Shown here piece after piece: positions 23,472-36,308 of a stretch of DNA of 64,000 nucleotides (its first letter is position 1; every line of letters begins with the position of its first letter). The notes under the pieces are model-generated. The model was not told where the DNA came from. It worked only from the letters and a program-made list of their open reading frames with translations, and did not search any database. The position numbers were made by a program, and so were the translations under genes. The DNA is from Rhipicephalus microplus (taxonomy: Eukaryota > Arthropoda > Arachnida > Ixodida > Ixodidae), in assembly GCF_043290135.1 (NCBI RefSeq), contig NC_134701.1:9516001-9580000 (forward strand). Direction: 5' to 3'.

Positions 23472-23545
23472 GTCTCCATGACGCAATTGGCTAGCGCGAT
23501 CGGCTCTTAACCGAAAGGTTGGAGGTACGAGCCAACCCGGTGGTG
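23472..23545 (+). pseudogene. tRNA-like unit with CTT (Lys-type) anticodon
   Basis: The loop reads CTCTTAA with anticodon CTT at 23506-23508. The A box is also damaged (TGACGCAATTGG). The rest of the unit is class A with GGTACGAGCCAACC. Confidence 0.7.
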
Positions 23546-24769
23546 GTGCGGCGATTTTATTTCTTTGGGCTGATAGCTCTGAAGAAATGTTCTGACGGTG
23601 GTGAGAGTGGAGCACGACTGTCTTCGTGGCGCAATCGGCTATGCGATCGGCTGTTAAATGAAAGGTTGGAATTACGAGCCCTTCCGGGAGTGGTGTGTTG
23701 CTTTTTTTTCTTTGGGCTGATAGCTTTGAAGATATGTTCTGGTGGTGGTGAGAGTGGAGCACGACTGTCTCCGTGGCACAATTGGCTAGCGCGATCAGCT
23801 GTTAACCGAAAGGCTGGAGGTACGAGCCCACCCGGTGGTGGTGCGGCGTTTTTTTCTTTGGACTTATAGCTTTGAAGATATGTTCTGATGGTGGTGAGTG
23901 TGGAGCACGACTGTCTCCGTGGCATAATAGGCTAGCGCGATTGGCTGTTAACCGAAAGGTTGGAGGTTCGAGCCCTCCCGGGAGGGGTGTGTTGCTTTTT
24001 TTATTTTGGGCTGCTAGCTTTGAAGATATGTTCTGGTGGTGGTGAGTGTGGAGCAGGACTGTCTCCGTGGCGCAATTGGCTAGCGCGATCGGCTGTTAAC
24101 CGAAAGGTAGGAGGTACGAGCCCACCCGGTGGTGGTGCGGCACTTTTTTTTTCTTTGGGCTGATAGCTTTGAAGATATGTTCTGATGGTGGTAAGAATGG
24201 AGGACGGCTGTCTCCGTGGCGCATTTGGCTAGCGCGATCGGCTGTTAACCGAAATGTCGGAGGAACGAGCCCGCCCGATGGTGGTGCGGCGCTTTTTTTC
24301 TTTGGACTGATAGCTCTGAAGAAATGTTCTGACGGTGGTGATAGTGGAGCACGACTGTCTTCGTGGCGCAATCGGCTATGCGATCGGCTGTTCACTGCAA
24401 GGTTGGAGGTTCGAGCCCTCCCGGGAGTGGTGTGTTGCTTTTTTTTCTTTGGGCTTATAGCTTTGAAGATATGTTCTGGTGGTGGTGAGAGTGGAGCACG
24501 ACTGTCTTCGTGGCGCAATTGGGTATGCGATCGGTGGTTAACCGAAAGGTTTGGGGTACGAGCCCACCCGATGGTGGTGCGGCGCTTTTTTTTCTTTAGG
24601 CTGATAGCTTTGAAGATATGTTCTGATGGTGGTGAGAGTGGAGCAGGACTGTCTCCGTGGTGCAATTGGCTAGTGCGATCGGCTGTTAACCGAAAGGTTG
24701 GAGGTTCGAGCCCACCCGGTGGTGGTGCGGCGCTTTTTTTCTTTAGGGCTGATAGCTCTGAAGAAATGT

Positions 24770-27310
24770 TCTGATGGTGGTGAGAGTGGAGCACTACTGT
24801 CTCCGTGGCGCAATTGGCTAGAGCGATCGGCTGTTAACCGAAAGGTTGGAGGTTCCAGGCCACCCGGTGGTGGTGCGGCACTTTTTTTCCTTTGGGCTGA
24901 TAGCTCTGAAGAAATGTTCTGACTGTGGTGAGAGTGGAGCACGACTGTCTTCGTGGTGTATTTGGCTATGAGATCGGCTGTTAACTGTAAGTTTGGAGGT
25001 TCGAGCGCTCCCGGGAGTGATGTGTTGCTTTTTTTCTTTGGGCTGATAGCTTTGAAGATATGTTCTGATGGTGTTGAGAGTGGAGCAGGACTGTCTCCGT
25101 GGCGCAATTGGCTAGCGCAATCGGCTGTTAACGGAAAGGTTGGAGGTACGAGCCAACCCGGTGGTGGTGCGGCGATTTTATTTCTTTGGGCTGATAGCTC
25201 TGAAGAAATGTTCTGACGGTGGTGAGAGTGGAGCACGACTGTCTTCGTGGCGCAATCGGCTATGCGATCGGCTGTTAAATGAAAGGTTGGAATTTCGAGC
25301 CCTTCCGGGAGTGGTGTGTTGCTTTTTTTTCTTTGGGCTGATAGCTTTGAAGATATGTTCTGATGGTGGTGAGAGTGGAGCAGGACTGTCTCCGTGGCGC
25401 AACTGGCTAGCGCGATCGGCTGTTAACCGATACGTTGGAGGTTCGAGCCCACCCGGTGGTGGTGCGCCGCTTTTTTTTCTTTGGGCTGATAGCTTTGAAG
25501 AAATGTTCTGATGGTGGTGAGAGTGGAGCACGACTGTCTCCGTGGCGCAATTGGCTATGCGATCGGCTGTTAACTGAAAGGTTGGAGATTTGAGCCCTCC
25601 CGGGAATTGTGTGTTGCTTTTTTTTATTTTGGTTGATAGCTTTGAAGATATGTTCTGATGGTGGTGAGAGAGGAGCACGACTGTCTCCGTGGCGCGATTG
25701 GCTAGCGCGATCGGCTGTTAACCGAAAGATTGGAGGTACGAGCCCACCCGGTGGTGGTGCGGCACTTTTTTTCTTTGGGCTGATAGTTTTGAAGATATGT
25801 TCTGATGGTGATGAGAGTGGAGCCCGACTGTCTCCGTGGCGCAATTGGCTATTCGATGGGCTGGTAACTGAAAGGTTGGATGTTCGAGCCCTCCAGGGAG
25901 TGGTGTGTTCCTTTTTTTTCTTTGAGCTGATAGCTTTGAAGATATGTTCTGATGGTGTGAGAGTGGAGCAGGACTGTCTCTTGGCGCAATTGGCTACTGC
26001 GATCGGCTGTTAACCGAAAGGTTGGAGGTACCAGCCCACCTGTTGGAGGTGCGGCGCTTTTTTTTCTTTGGGCTGATAGCTTTGAAGATATGTTCTGATG
26101 GTGGTGAGAGTGGAGCACGACTGTCTCCGTGGCGCAATTGGCTAGAGCGATCGGCTGTTAACCAAACGGTTGGAGGTTCGAGCCCACCCGGTGGTTGTGC
26201 GGCGCTTTTTTTCCTTTGGGCTGATAGCTCTGAAGTAATGTCCTGACGGTGGTGAGCGTAGAGCACGACTGTCTTTGTGGCGCAATTGGCTATGCGATTG
26301 GCTGTTAATTGAAAGGTTGGAGGTTCGAGCCCTCCCGGGAGTGGTGTGTTGCTTTTTTTCTTTGGGCTGATAGCTTTGAAGATATGTTCTGATGGTGTTG
26401 AGAGTGGAGCAGGACTGTCTTCGTGGCGCAATTGGCTAGCGCGATCGGCTGTTAACCGAAAGGTTGGAGGTACGAGCCCACCCGATGGTGGTGCGGCGCT
26501 TTTTTTTCTTTGGGCTGATAGCTTTGAAGATATGTTCAGATGGTGGTGAGAGTGGAGCACGACTGTCTCCGTGGCGCAATTGGCTAGAGCGATCGGCTGT
26601 TAACCAAACGGTTGGAGGTTCGAGCCCACCCGGTGGTTGTGCGGCGCTTTTTTTCCTTTGGGCTGATAGCTCTGAAGTAATGTCCTGACGGTGGTGAGAG
26701 TGGAGCACGACTGTCTCCGTGGCGCAATTGGCTGGCGCGATCGGCTGTTAACCGCAAGGTTGGAGGTACGAGCCCACCCGCTGGTGGTGCGGCGCTTTTT
26801 TTTCTTTGGGCTGATAGCTTTGAAGATATGTTCTGATGGTAGTGAGAGTGGAGCACGACTGTCTCCGTGGCGCAATTGGCTAGCGCGATCGGCTGTTAAC
26901 CGAAAGGTTGGAGGTAGGAGCCCACCCGGTGGTGGTGCGGTCCTTTTTTTTCTTTGGACAGATATCTTTGAAGATATGTTCTGGTGGTGGTGAGTGTGAA
27001 GCAGGACTGTCTCCGTGGCGCAATTGGCTAGCGTCATCGGCTGTTAACCGAAAGCTTGGAGGTACGAGCACACCCGGTGGTGGTACGGCGCTTTTTTTTT
27101 CTTTGGGCTGATAGCTTTGAAGAAATGTTCTGATGGTGGTGAGAGTGGAGCACGACTGTCTCCGTGGCACAATCGGCTAGCGCGATTGGCTGTTAACCGA
27201 AAGGTTGGAGGTTCGAGCCCTCCCGGGAGGGGTGTGTTGCTTTTTTTAGTTTGGGCTGATATCTTTGAAGATATGTTCTGGTGGTGGTGAGTGTGGAGCA
27301 CGACTGTCTC
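24770..27310 (+). repeat. Duplicated block, copy 1 (partner at 28308-30552)
   Basis: Matches 28308-30552 at an offset of 3538 up to about 26530, then at 3242. The second copy lacks 296 bp, equal to two monomers. Distinctive shared units include the one with GGTTGGAATTTCGAGCCC and the GGT-anticodon unit. Confidence 0.85.
25830..25902 (+). pseudogene. tRNA-like unit with GGT (Thr-type) anticodon
   Basis: The loop reads CTGGTAA with anticodon GGT at 25863-25865, in the GGCTATTCGATGGG D-arm class. Paralogues with the same change have the anticodon at 29401-29403 and 34716-34718. Four other units in different contexts also carry GGT: 33242-33244, 40749-40751, 44290-44292 and 46801-46803. Confidence 0.7.
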
Positions 27311-28683
27311 CGTGGCGCAATTGGCTATGCGATCGGCTGTTAACTGAAAGGTTGGAGGTTCGAGCCCTCCCGGGTGTTGTGTGTTGCTTTTTTTATTTAG
27401 GGCTGATAGCTTTGAAGAAATGTTCTGATGGTGGTGAGAGTGGAGCACGACTGTCTCTTTGGCGCAATTGGCTAGCCCGATCGGCTGTTAACCGAAAGGT
27501 TGGAGGTACGAGCCCACCCGGTTGTGGTGCGGCGCTTTTTTTCTTTAGGGCTGATAGCTCTGAAGAAATGTTCTGACGGTGGTGAGAGTGGAGCCCGACT
27601 GTCTTCGTGGCACAATTGGCTATGCGATCGGCTGTTAACTGAAAGGTTGGAGGTTCGAGTCCTCCCGGGAGTGGTGTGTTGCTTTTTTTCTTTGGGCTGA
27701 TAGCTTTGAACATATGTTCTGATGGTGTTGAGAGTGGAGCAGGACTGTGTCCGTGGCGCAATTGGCTAGCGCGATCAGCTGTTAACCGAAAGGTTGGAGG
27801 TACGAGTCCACCCGGTGGTGGTGCGGCGCTTTTTTTTTCTTTGGGCTGATAGCTTTGAAGATATGTTCTGATGGTGGTGAGAGTGGGGCAAGACTGTCTC
27901 CGTGGCGCAATTGGCTAGCGCGGTCGGCTGTTAACCGAAAGGTTGGAGGTACGAGCCCACCCGGTGGTGGTGCGGCGCCTTTTTTTCTTTGGGCTGATAG
28001 CTTTGAAGATATGTTCTGATGGTGGTGAGAGTGGAGCACGACTGTCTCCGTGGCGCAAATCGGTATTCGATCGGCTGTTAACTGAAAGGTTGGATGTTCG
28101 AGCCCTCCAGGGAGTCGTGTGTTGTTTTTTTTTTCTTTGGGCTGATAGCTTTGAAGATATGTTCTGATGGTGTGAGAGTGGAGGAGGACTGTCTCCTGGC
28201 GCAATTGGCTACCGCGATCGGCTGTTAACCGAAAGGTTGGAGGTACGAGCCCATCCGGTGGAGGTGCGGCGCTTTTTTTCTTTGGGCTGATAGCTTTGAA
28301 GATATGTTCCGATGGTGGTGAGAGTGGAGCACTACTGTCTCCGTGGCGCAATTGGCTAGAGCGATCGGCTGTTAACCGAAAGGTTGGAGGTTCCAGCCCA
28401 CCCGGTGGTGGTGCGGCACTTTTTTTCCTTTGGGCTGATAGCTCTGAAGAAATGTTCTGACTGTGGTGAGAGTGGAGCACGACTGTCTTCGTGGTGTAAT
28501 TGGCTATGAGATCGGCTGTTAACTGTAAGTTTGGAGGTTCGAGCCCTCCCGGGAGTGATGTGTTGCTTTTTTTCTTTGGGCTGATAGCTTTGAAGATATG
28601 TTCTGATGGTGTTGAGAGTGGAGCAGGACTGTCTCCGTGGCGCAATTGGCTAGCGCAATCGGCTGTTAACGGAAAGGTTGGAG
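26063..28683 (+). repeat. Block that also exists as the LINE-interrupted copy (empty site)
   Basis: Matches 34770-36346 at an offset of 8707-8708, then 39870-40914 at an offset of 12231. The jump of 3523 bp equals the LINE length. The junction corresponds to 27638/27639, between the anticodon loop and the 3' stem strand. It overlaps the block starting at 24770, showing repeated mosaic duplication. Confidence 0.88.
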
Positions 28684-30552
28684 GTACGAGCCAACCCGGT
28701 GGTGGTGCGGCGATTTTATTTCTTTGGGCTGATAGCTCTGAAGAAATGTTCTGACGGTGGTGAGAGTGGAGCACGACTGTCTTCGTGGCGCAATCGGCTA
28801 TGCGATCGGCTGTTAAATGAAAGGTTGGAATTTCGAGCCCTTCCGGGAGTGGTGTGTTGCTTTTTTTTCTTTGGGCTGATAGCTTTGAAGATATGTTCTG
28901 ATGGTGGTGAGAGTGGAGCAGGACTGTCTCCGTGGCGCAACTGGCTAGCGCGATCGGCTGTTAACCGATACGTTGGAGGTTCGAGCCCACCCGGTGGTGG
29001 TGCGCCGCTTTTTTTTCTTTGGGCTGATAGCTTTGAAGAAATGTTCTGATGGTGGTGAGAGTGGAGCACGACTGTCTCCGTGGCGCAATTGGCTATGCGA
29101 TCGGCTGTTAACTGAAAGGTTGGAGATTTGAGCCCTCCCGGGAATTGTGTGTTGCTTTTTTTTATTTTGGTTGATAGCTTTGAAGATATGTTCTGATGGT
29201 GGTGAGAGAGGAGCACGACTGTCTCCGTGGCGCGATTGGCTAGCGCGATCGGCTGTTAACCGAAAGATTGGAGGTACGAGCCCACCCGGTGGTGGTGCGG
29301 CACTTTTTTTCTTTGGGCTGATAGTTTTGAAGATATGTTCTGATGGTGATGAGAGTGGAGCCCGACTGTCTCCGTGGCGCAATTGGCTATTCGATGGGCT
29401 GGTAACTGAAAGGTTGGATGTTCGAGCCCTCCAGGGAGTGGTGTGTTCCTTTTTTTTCTTTGAGCTGATAGCTTTGAAGATATGTTCTGATGGTGTGAGA
29501 GTGGAGCAGGACTGTCTCTTGGCGCAATTGGCTACTGCGATCGGCTGTTAACCGAAAGGTTGGAGGTACCAGCCCACCTGTTGGAGGTGCGGCGCTTTTT
29601 TTTCTTTGGGCTGATAGCTTTGAAGATATGTTCTGATGGTGGTGAGAGTGGAGCACGACTGTCTCCGTGGCGCAATTGGCTAGAGCGATCGGCTGTTAAC
29701 CAAACGGTTGGAGGTTCGAGCCCACCCGGTGGTTGTGCGGCGCTTTTTTTCCTTTGGGCTGATAGCTCTGAAGTAATGTCCTGACGGTGGTGAGCGTAGA
29801 GCACGACTGTCTTTGTGGCGCAATTGGCTATGCGATTGGCTGTTAATTGAAAGGTTGGAGGTTCGAGCCCTCCCGGGAGTGGTGTGTTGCTTTTTTTCTT
29901 TGGGCTGATAGCTTTGAAGATATGTTCTGATGGTGTTGAGAGTGGAGCAGGACTGTCTTCGTGGCGCAATTGGCTAGCGCGATCGGCTGTTAACCGAAAG
30001 GTTGGAGGTACGAGCCCACCCGATGGTGGTGCGGCGCTTTTTTTTCTTTGGGCTGATAGCTTTGAAGATATGTTCTGATGGTAGTGAGAGTGGAGCACGA
30101 CTGTCTCCGTGGCGCAATTGGCTAGCGCGATCGGCTGTTAACCGAAAGGTTGGAGGTACGAGCCCACCCGGTGGTGGTGCGGTCCTTTTTTTTCTTTGGA
30201 CAGATATCTTTGAAGATATGTTCTGGTGGTGGTGAGTGTGAAGCAGGACTGTCTCCGTGGCGCAATTGGCTAGCGTCATCGGCTGTTAACCGAAAGCTTG
30301 GAGGTACGAGCACACCCGGTGGTGGTACGGCGCTTTTTTTTTCTTTGGGCTGATAGCTTTGAAGAAATGTTCTGATGGTGGTGAGAGTGGAGCACGACTG
30401 TCTCCGTGGCACAATCGGCTAGCGCGATTGGCTGTTAACCGAAAGGTTGGAGGTTCGAGCCCTCCCGGGAGGGGTGTGTTGCTTTTTTTAATTTGGGCTG
30501 ATATCTTTGAAGATATGTTCTGGTGGTGGTGAGTGTGGAGCACGACTGTGTC
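28308..30552 (+). repeat. Duplicated block, copy 2
   Basis: Partner of 24770-27310. Its end is followed by a further local repeat at an offset of 594 bp (30150 against 30744, four monomers). Confidence 0.85.
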
Positions 30553-31019
30553 CGTGGCGCAATTGGCTAGCGCGATCAGCTGTTAACCGAAAGGTTGGGG
30601 GTACGAGTCCACCCGGTGGTGGTGCGGCGCTTTTTTTTTCTTTGGGCTGATAGCTTTGAAGATATGTTCTGATGGTGGTGAGAGTGGGGCAAGACTGTCT
30701 CCGTGGCGCAATTGGCTAGCGCGGTCGGCTGTTAACCGAAAGGTTGGAGGTACGAGCCCACCCGGTGGTGGTGCGGTCCTTTTTTTTCTTTGGACAGATA
30801 TCTTTGAAGATATGTTCTGGTGGTGGTGAGTGTGAAGCAGGACTGTCTCCGTGGCGCAATTGGCTAGCGTCATCGGCTGTTAACCGAAAGCTTGGAGGTA
30901 CGAGCACACCCGGTGGTGGTACGGCGCTTTTTTTTTCTTTGGGCTGATAGCTCTGAAGTAATGTCCTGACGGTGGTGAGAGTGGAGCCCGACTGTCTTCG
31001 TGGCACAATTGGCTATGCG

Positions 31020-32826
31020 ATCGGCTGTTAACCGAAAGGTTGGAGGTACGAGCCCATCCGGTGGAGGTGCGGCGCTTTTTTTCTTTGGGCTGATAGCTTT
31101 GAAGATATGTTCCGATGGTGGTGAGAGTGGAGCACTACTGTCTCCGTGGCGCAATTGGCTAGAGCGATCGGCTGTTAACCGAAAGGTTGGAGGTTCCAGC
31201 CCACCCGGTGGTGGTGCGGCACTTTTTTTCCTTTGGGCTGATAGCTCTGAAGAAATGTTCTGACTGTGGTGAGAGTGGAGCACGACTGTCTTCGTGGTGC
31301 AATTGGCTATGCGATCGGCTGTTAACTGAAAGTTTGGAGGTTCGAGCCCTCCCGGGAGTGATGTGTTGCTTTTTTTCTTTGGGCTGATAGCTTTGAAGAT
31401 ATGTTCTGATGGTGTTGAGAGTGGAGCAGGACTGTCTCCGTGGCGCAATTGGCTAGCGCAATCGGCTGTTAACGGAAAGGTTGGAGGATTGAGCCCACCC
31501 GGTGGTGGTGCGGCGCTTTGTTTTTCTTTGGGCTGATAACTTTGAAGAAATATTCTGATGGTGGTGAGAGTGGAGCAGGACTGTCTCCGTGGCGCAATTG
31601 GCTAGCGCGATCGGCTGTTAACCGAAAGGTTGGAGGTTCGAGCCCACCCGGTGGTGGTGCGGCGCTTTTTTTTTCTTTGGGCTGATAGCTTTGAAGATAT
31701 GTTCTGATGGTGGTGAGAGTGGAGCAGGTCTGTCTCCGTGGCGCAACTGGCTAGCGCGATCGGCTGTTAACCGATAGGTTGGAGGTTCGAGCCCACCCGG
31801 TGGTGGTGCGCCGCTTTTTTTCCTTTGGGCTGATAGCTCTGAAGTAATGTCCTGACGGTGGTGAGCGTAGAGCACGACTGTCTTCGTGGCGCAATTGGCT
31901 ATGCGATTGGCTGTTAATTGAAAGGTTGGAGGTTCGAGCCCTCCCGGGAGTGGTGTGTTGCTTTTTTTCTTTGGGCTGATAGCTTTGAAGATATGTTCTG
32001 ATGGTGTTTAGAGTGGAGCAGGACTGTCTTCGTGGCGCAATTGGCTAGCGCGATCGGCTGTTAACCGAAAGGTTGGAGGTACGAGCCCACCCGATGGTGG
32101 TGCGGCGCTTTTTTTTCTTTGGGCTGATAGCTTTGAAGATATGTTCTGATGGTGGTGAGAGTGGAGCACGACTGTCTCCGTGGCGCAATTGGCTAGAGCG
32201 ATCGGCTCTTAACCAAACAGTTGGAGGTTCGAGCCCACCCGGTGGTTGTGCGGCGCTTTTTTTCCTTTGGGCTGATAGCTCTGAAGTAATGTCCTGACGG
32301 TGGTGAGAGTGGAGCACGACTGTCTCCGTGGCGCAATTGGCTGGCGCGATCGGCTGTTAACCGCAAGGTTGGAGGTACGAGCCCACCCGCTGGTGGTGCG
32401 GCGCTTTTTTTTCTTTGGGCTGATAGCTTTGAAGATATGTTCTGATGGTGGTGAGAGTGGAGCACGACTGTCTCCGTGGCGCAATTGGCTAGCGCGATCG
32501 GCTGTTAACCGAAAGGTTGGAGGTACGAGGCCACCCGGTGGTGGTGCGGTCCTTTTTTTTCTTTGGACAGATATCTTTGAAGATATGTTCTGGTGGTGGT
32601 GAGTGTGGAGCAGGACTGTCTCCGTGGCGCAATTGGCTAGCGTCATCGGCTGTTAACCGAAAGGTTGGAGGTACGAGCACACCCGGTGGTGGTGCGGCGC
32701 TTTTTTTTCTTTGGGCTGATAGCTTTGAAGAAATGTTCTGATGGTGGTGAGAGTGGAGCCCGACTGTCTCCGTGGCGCAGTTGGCTAGCGTGATCGGCTG
32801 TTAACCGAAATGTTGGAGGTTCGAGC
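31020..32826 (+). repeat. 1.8-kb block, copy 1
   Basis: About 12 monomers matching 40448-42254 at an offset of 9428 throughout. Shared marks include GGTTGGAGGATTGAGCCC and GCGCTTTGTTTTTCTTTGG. Confidence 0.85.
32174..32247 (+). pseudogene. tRNA-like unit with CTT (Lys-type) anticodon
   Basis: Anticodon CTT at 32208-32210, followed by CCAAACAGTTGG. Paralogues at about 26560, 35267 and 41605 keep GTT and CCAAACGGTTGG. The B box is intact. Confidence 0.7.
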
Positions 32827-34769
32827 CCACCCGGTGGTGGTGCGGCGCTTTTTTTCTTTTGGGCTGATAGCTTTGAAGATATGTTCTGATGGTGGTGAGA
32901 GTGGAGCAGGACTGTCTCCGTGGCGCAATTGCCTAGTGCGATCGGCTGTTAACCGAAAGGTTGGAGGTTCGAGCCCACCCGGTGGTGGTGCGGCGCTTTT
33001 TTTTCTTTGGGCTGATAGCTTTGAAGATATGTTCTGATGGTGGTGAGAGTGGAGCACGACTGTCTCCGTGGCACAATTGGCTAGCGCGATCGGCTGTTAA
33101 CCGAAAGGTTGGAGGTACGAGCCCACCCGGTGGTGGTGCGGCGTTTTTTTCTTTGGGCGTATAGCTTTGAAGATATGTTCTGATGGTGGTGAGTGTGGGG
33201 CACGACTGTCTCCGTGGCGCAATAGGCTAGCGCGATTGGCTGGTAACCGAAAGGTTGGAGGTTCGAGCCCTCCCGGGAGGGGTGTGTTGCTTTTTTTATT
33301 TTGGGCTGATAGCTTTGAAGATATGTTCTGGTGGTGGTGAGTGTGGAACAGGACTGTCTCCATGGCGCAATTGGCTAGCGCGATCGGCTGTTAACCGAAA
33401 GATTGGAGGTACGAGCCCACCCGGTGGTGGTGCGGCTCTATTTTTCTTTGGGCTGATAGCTTTGAAGATATGCTCTGATGGTGGTAAGAGTGGAGCACGG
33501 CTGTCTCCGTGGCGCAATTGGCTAGCGCGATCGGCTGTTAACCGGAATGTCGGAGGTACGAGCCCGCCCGGTGGTGGTGCGGGGCTTTTTTTTTCTTTGG
33601 GCTGATAGCTATGAAGAAATGTTCTGACGGTGGTGATAGTGGAGCACGACTGCCTTCGTGGCGCAATCGGCTATGCGATCGGCTGTTAACTGAAAGGTTG
33701 GAGGTTCGAGCCATACCGGGAGTGGTGTGTTGATTTTTTTTCTTTGGGCTGATAGCTTTGAAGATTTGTTCTGGTGGTGGTGAGAGTGGAGCACGACTGT
33801 CTCCGTGGCGTAATTGGCTAGCGCGGTTCGCTGTTAACCGAAAGGTTGGAGGTACGAGCCCACCCGGTGGTGGTGCGGCGCCTTTTTTTCTTTGGGCTGA
33901 TAGCTTTGAAGATATGTTCTGATGGTGGTGAGAGTGGAGCACGACTGTCTCCGTGGCGCAAATCGGTATTCGATCGGCTGTTAACTGAAAGGTTGGATGT
34001 TCGAGCCCTCCAGGGAGTGGTGTGTTGCTTTTTTTTTTCTTTGGGCTGATAGCTTTGAAGATATGTTCTGATGGTGTGAGAGTGGAGGAGGACTGTCTCC
34101 TGGCGCAATTGGCTACCGCGATCGGCTGTTAACCAAAAGGTTGGAGGTACGAGCCCATCCGGTGGAGGTGCGGCGCTTTTTTTCTTTGGGCTGATAGCTT
34201 TGAAGATATGTTCTGATGGTGGTGAAAGTGGAGCACGACTGTCTCCGTGGCGCAATTGGCTAGTGCGATCGGCTGTTAGCCGAAAGGTTGGAGGTGCGAG
34301 CCCACGCGGTGGTGGTGTGGTGTTTTTTTTTCTTTGGGCTGATAGCTTTGAAGAAATGTTCTGATGGTGGTGAGAGTGGAGCACGACTGTCTTCGTGGCG
34401 CAATTGGCTATGCGATCGGCTGTTAACTGAAAGGTTGGAGGTTTGAGCCCTCCCGGGAGTTGTGTGTTGCTTTTTTTATTTTAGGCTGATAGCTTTGAAG
34501 ATATGTTCTGATGGTGGTGAGAGTGGAGCACGACTGTCTCCGTGGCGCGATTGGCTAGCGCGATCGGCTGTTAACCGAAAGGTTGGAGGTACGAGCCCAC
34601 CCGGTGGTGGTACGGCACTTTTTTTCTTTGGGCTGATAGTTTTGAAGATATGTTCTGATGGTGATGAGAGTGGAGCCCGACTGTCTCCGTGGCGCAATTG
34701 GCTATTCGATGGGCTGGTAACTGAAAGGTTGGATGTTCGAGCCCTCCAGGGAGTGGTGTGTTGCTTTTT
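32827..34769 (+). repeat. Array stretch of about 13 monomers
   Basis: The part around 33255-33605 recurs at 43126-43473 (offset 9871). It contains units with GGCTGGTAACC (Thr-type anticodon) and GGCTGTTAGCCG variants. Nothing but monomers is seen. Confidence 0.75.
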
Positions 34770-35864
34770 TTTCTTTGGGCTGATAGCTTTGAAGATATGT
34801 TCTGATGGTGGTCAGAGTGGAGCACGACTGTCTCCGTGGCGCAATTGACTAGAGCGATCGGCTGTTAACCAAACGGTTGGAGGTTCGAGCCCACCCGGTG
34901 GTTGTGCGGCGCTTTTTTTCCTTTGGGCTGATAGCTCTGAAGTAATGTCCTGACGGTGGTGAGCGTAGAGAACGACTGTCTTCGTGGCGCAATTGGCTAT
35001 GCGATTGGCTGTTAATTGAAAGGTTGGAGGTTCGAGCCCTCCCGGGAGTGGTGTGTTGCTTTTTTTCTTTGGGCTGATAGCTTTGAAGATATGTTCTGAT
35101 GGTGTTGAGAGTGGAGCAGGACTGTCTTCGTGGCGCAATTGGCTAGCGCGATCGGCTGTTAACCGAAAGGTTGGAGGTACGAGCCCACCCGATGGTGGTG
35201 CGGCGCTTTTTTTTCTTTGGGCTGATAGCTTTGAAGATATGTTCTGATGGTGGTTAGAGTGGAGCACGACTGTCTCCGTGGCGCAATTGGCTAGAGCGAT
35301 CGGCTGTTAACCAAACGGTTGGAGGTTCGAGCCCACATGGTGGTTGTGCGGCGCTTTTTTTCCTTTGGGCTGATAGCTCTGAAGTAAAGTCCTGACGGTG
35401 GTGAGAGTGGAGCACGACTGTCGCCGTGGCGCAATTGGCTGGCGCGATCGGCTGTTAACCGCAAGGTTGGAGGTACGAGCCCACCCGCTGGTGGTGCGGC
35501 GCTTTTTTTTCTTTGGGCTGATAGCTTTGAAGATATGTTCTGATGGTGGTGAGAGTGGAGCACGACTGTCTCCGTGGCGCAATTGGCTAGCGCGATCGGC
35601 TGTTAACCGAAAGGTTGGAGGTACGAGCCCACCCGGTGGTGGTGCGGTCCTTATTTTTCTTTGGACAGATATCTTTGAAGATATGTTCTGGTGGTGGTGA
35701 GTGTGGAGCAGGACTGTCTCCGTGGCGCAATTGGCTAGCGTCATCGGCTGTTAACCGAAAGGTTGGAGGTACGAGCACACCCGGTGGTGGTGCGGCGCTT
35801 TTTTTTTCTTTGGGCTGATAGCTTTGAAGAAATGTTCTGATGGTGGTGAGAGTGGAGCACGACT

Positions 35865-35938
35865 GTCTCCGTGGCGCAATCGGCTAGCGCGATTGGCTGT
35901 TAACCGAAAGGTTGGAGGTTCGAGCCCTCCCGGGAGGG
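35865..35938 (+). tRNA. Best-preserved tRNA-Asn(GTT)-like unit
   Basis: The closest approach to a normal tRNA-Asn among the units I read by hand. D-stem GCGC/GCGC is fully paired with loop AATCGGCTA. Anticodon is GTT, and the anticodon stem ATTGG/CCGAA has one mismatch (27:43) and one wobble. T-stem GGAGG/CCTCC is fully paired with loop TTCGAGC, and both promoter boxes match consensus. The acceptor GTCTCCG/CGGGAGG still has mismatches at 1:72 and 3:70, so aminoacylation is doubtful. A tRNA finder may score it as tRNA-Asn or as a pseudogene. Near-copies lie at 21268-21341 and around 27155 and 30395. Confidence 0.5.
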
Positions 35939-36159
35939 GTGTGTTGCTTTTTTTAATTTGGGCTGATATCTTTGAAGATATGTTCTGGTGGTGGTGAGTG
36001 TGGAGCACGACTGTCTCCGTGGCGCAATTGGCTATGCGATCGGCTGTTAACTGAAAGGTTGGAGGTTCGAGCCCTCCCGGGAGTTGTGTGTTGCTTTTTT
36101 TATTTAGGGCTGATAGCTTTGAAGAAATGTTCTGATGGTGGTGAGAGTGGAGCACGACT

Positions 36160-36233
36160 GTCTCTTTGGCGCAATTGGCTAGCCCGATCGGCTGTGAACC
36201 GAAAGGTTGGAGGTACGAGCCCACCCGGTGGTG
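36160..36233 (+). pseudogene. tRNA-like unit with GTG (His-type) anticodon, next to the LINE
   Basis: The loop reads CTGTGAA with anticodon GTG at 36194-36196. The 5' strand is GTCTCTT instead of GTCTCCG. It is the last complete unit before the LINE-split unit. The paralogue near 27453 keeps GTT. Confidence 0.7.
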
Positions 36234-36308
36234 GTGCGGCGCTTTTTTTTCTTTAGGGCTGATAGCTCTGAAGAAATATTCTGACGGTGGTGAGAGTGGA
36301 GCCCGACT

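Larger units (their letters stand above)
19968..24769 (+). repeat. Array stretch with older, diverged block copies
   Basis: About 32 monomers. Parts match other blocks at coarse offsets: the unit pair near 19714-19934 recurs near 23099-23319 (offset 3385), 20427-20790 recurs at 23960-24323 (offset 3533), and 21609-22700 matches 27500-28600 (offset 5891). More differences separate these copies than separate the 3371-bp pair. Confidence 0.75.
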
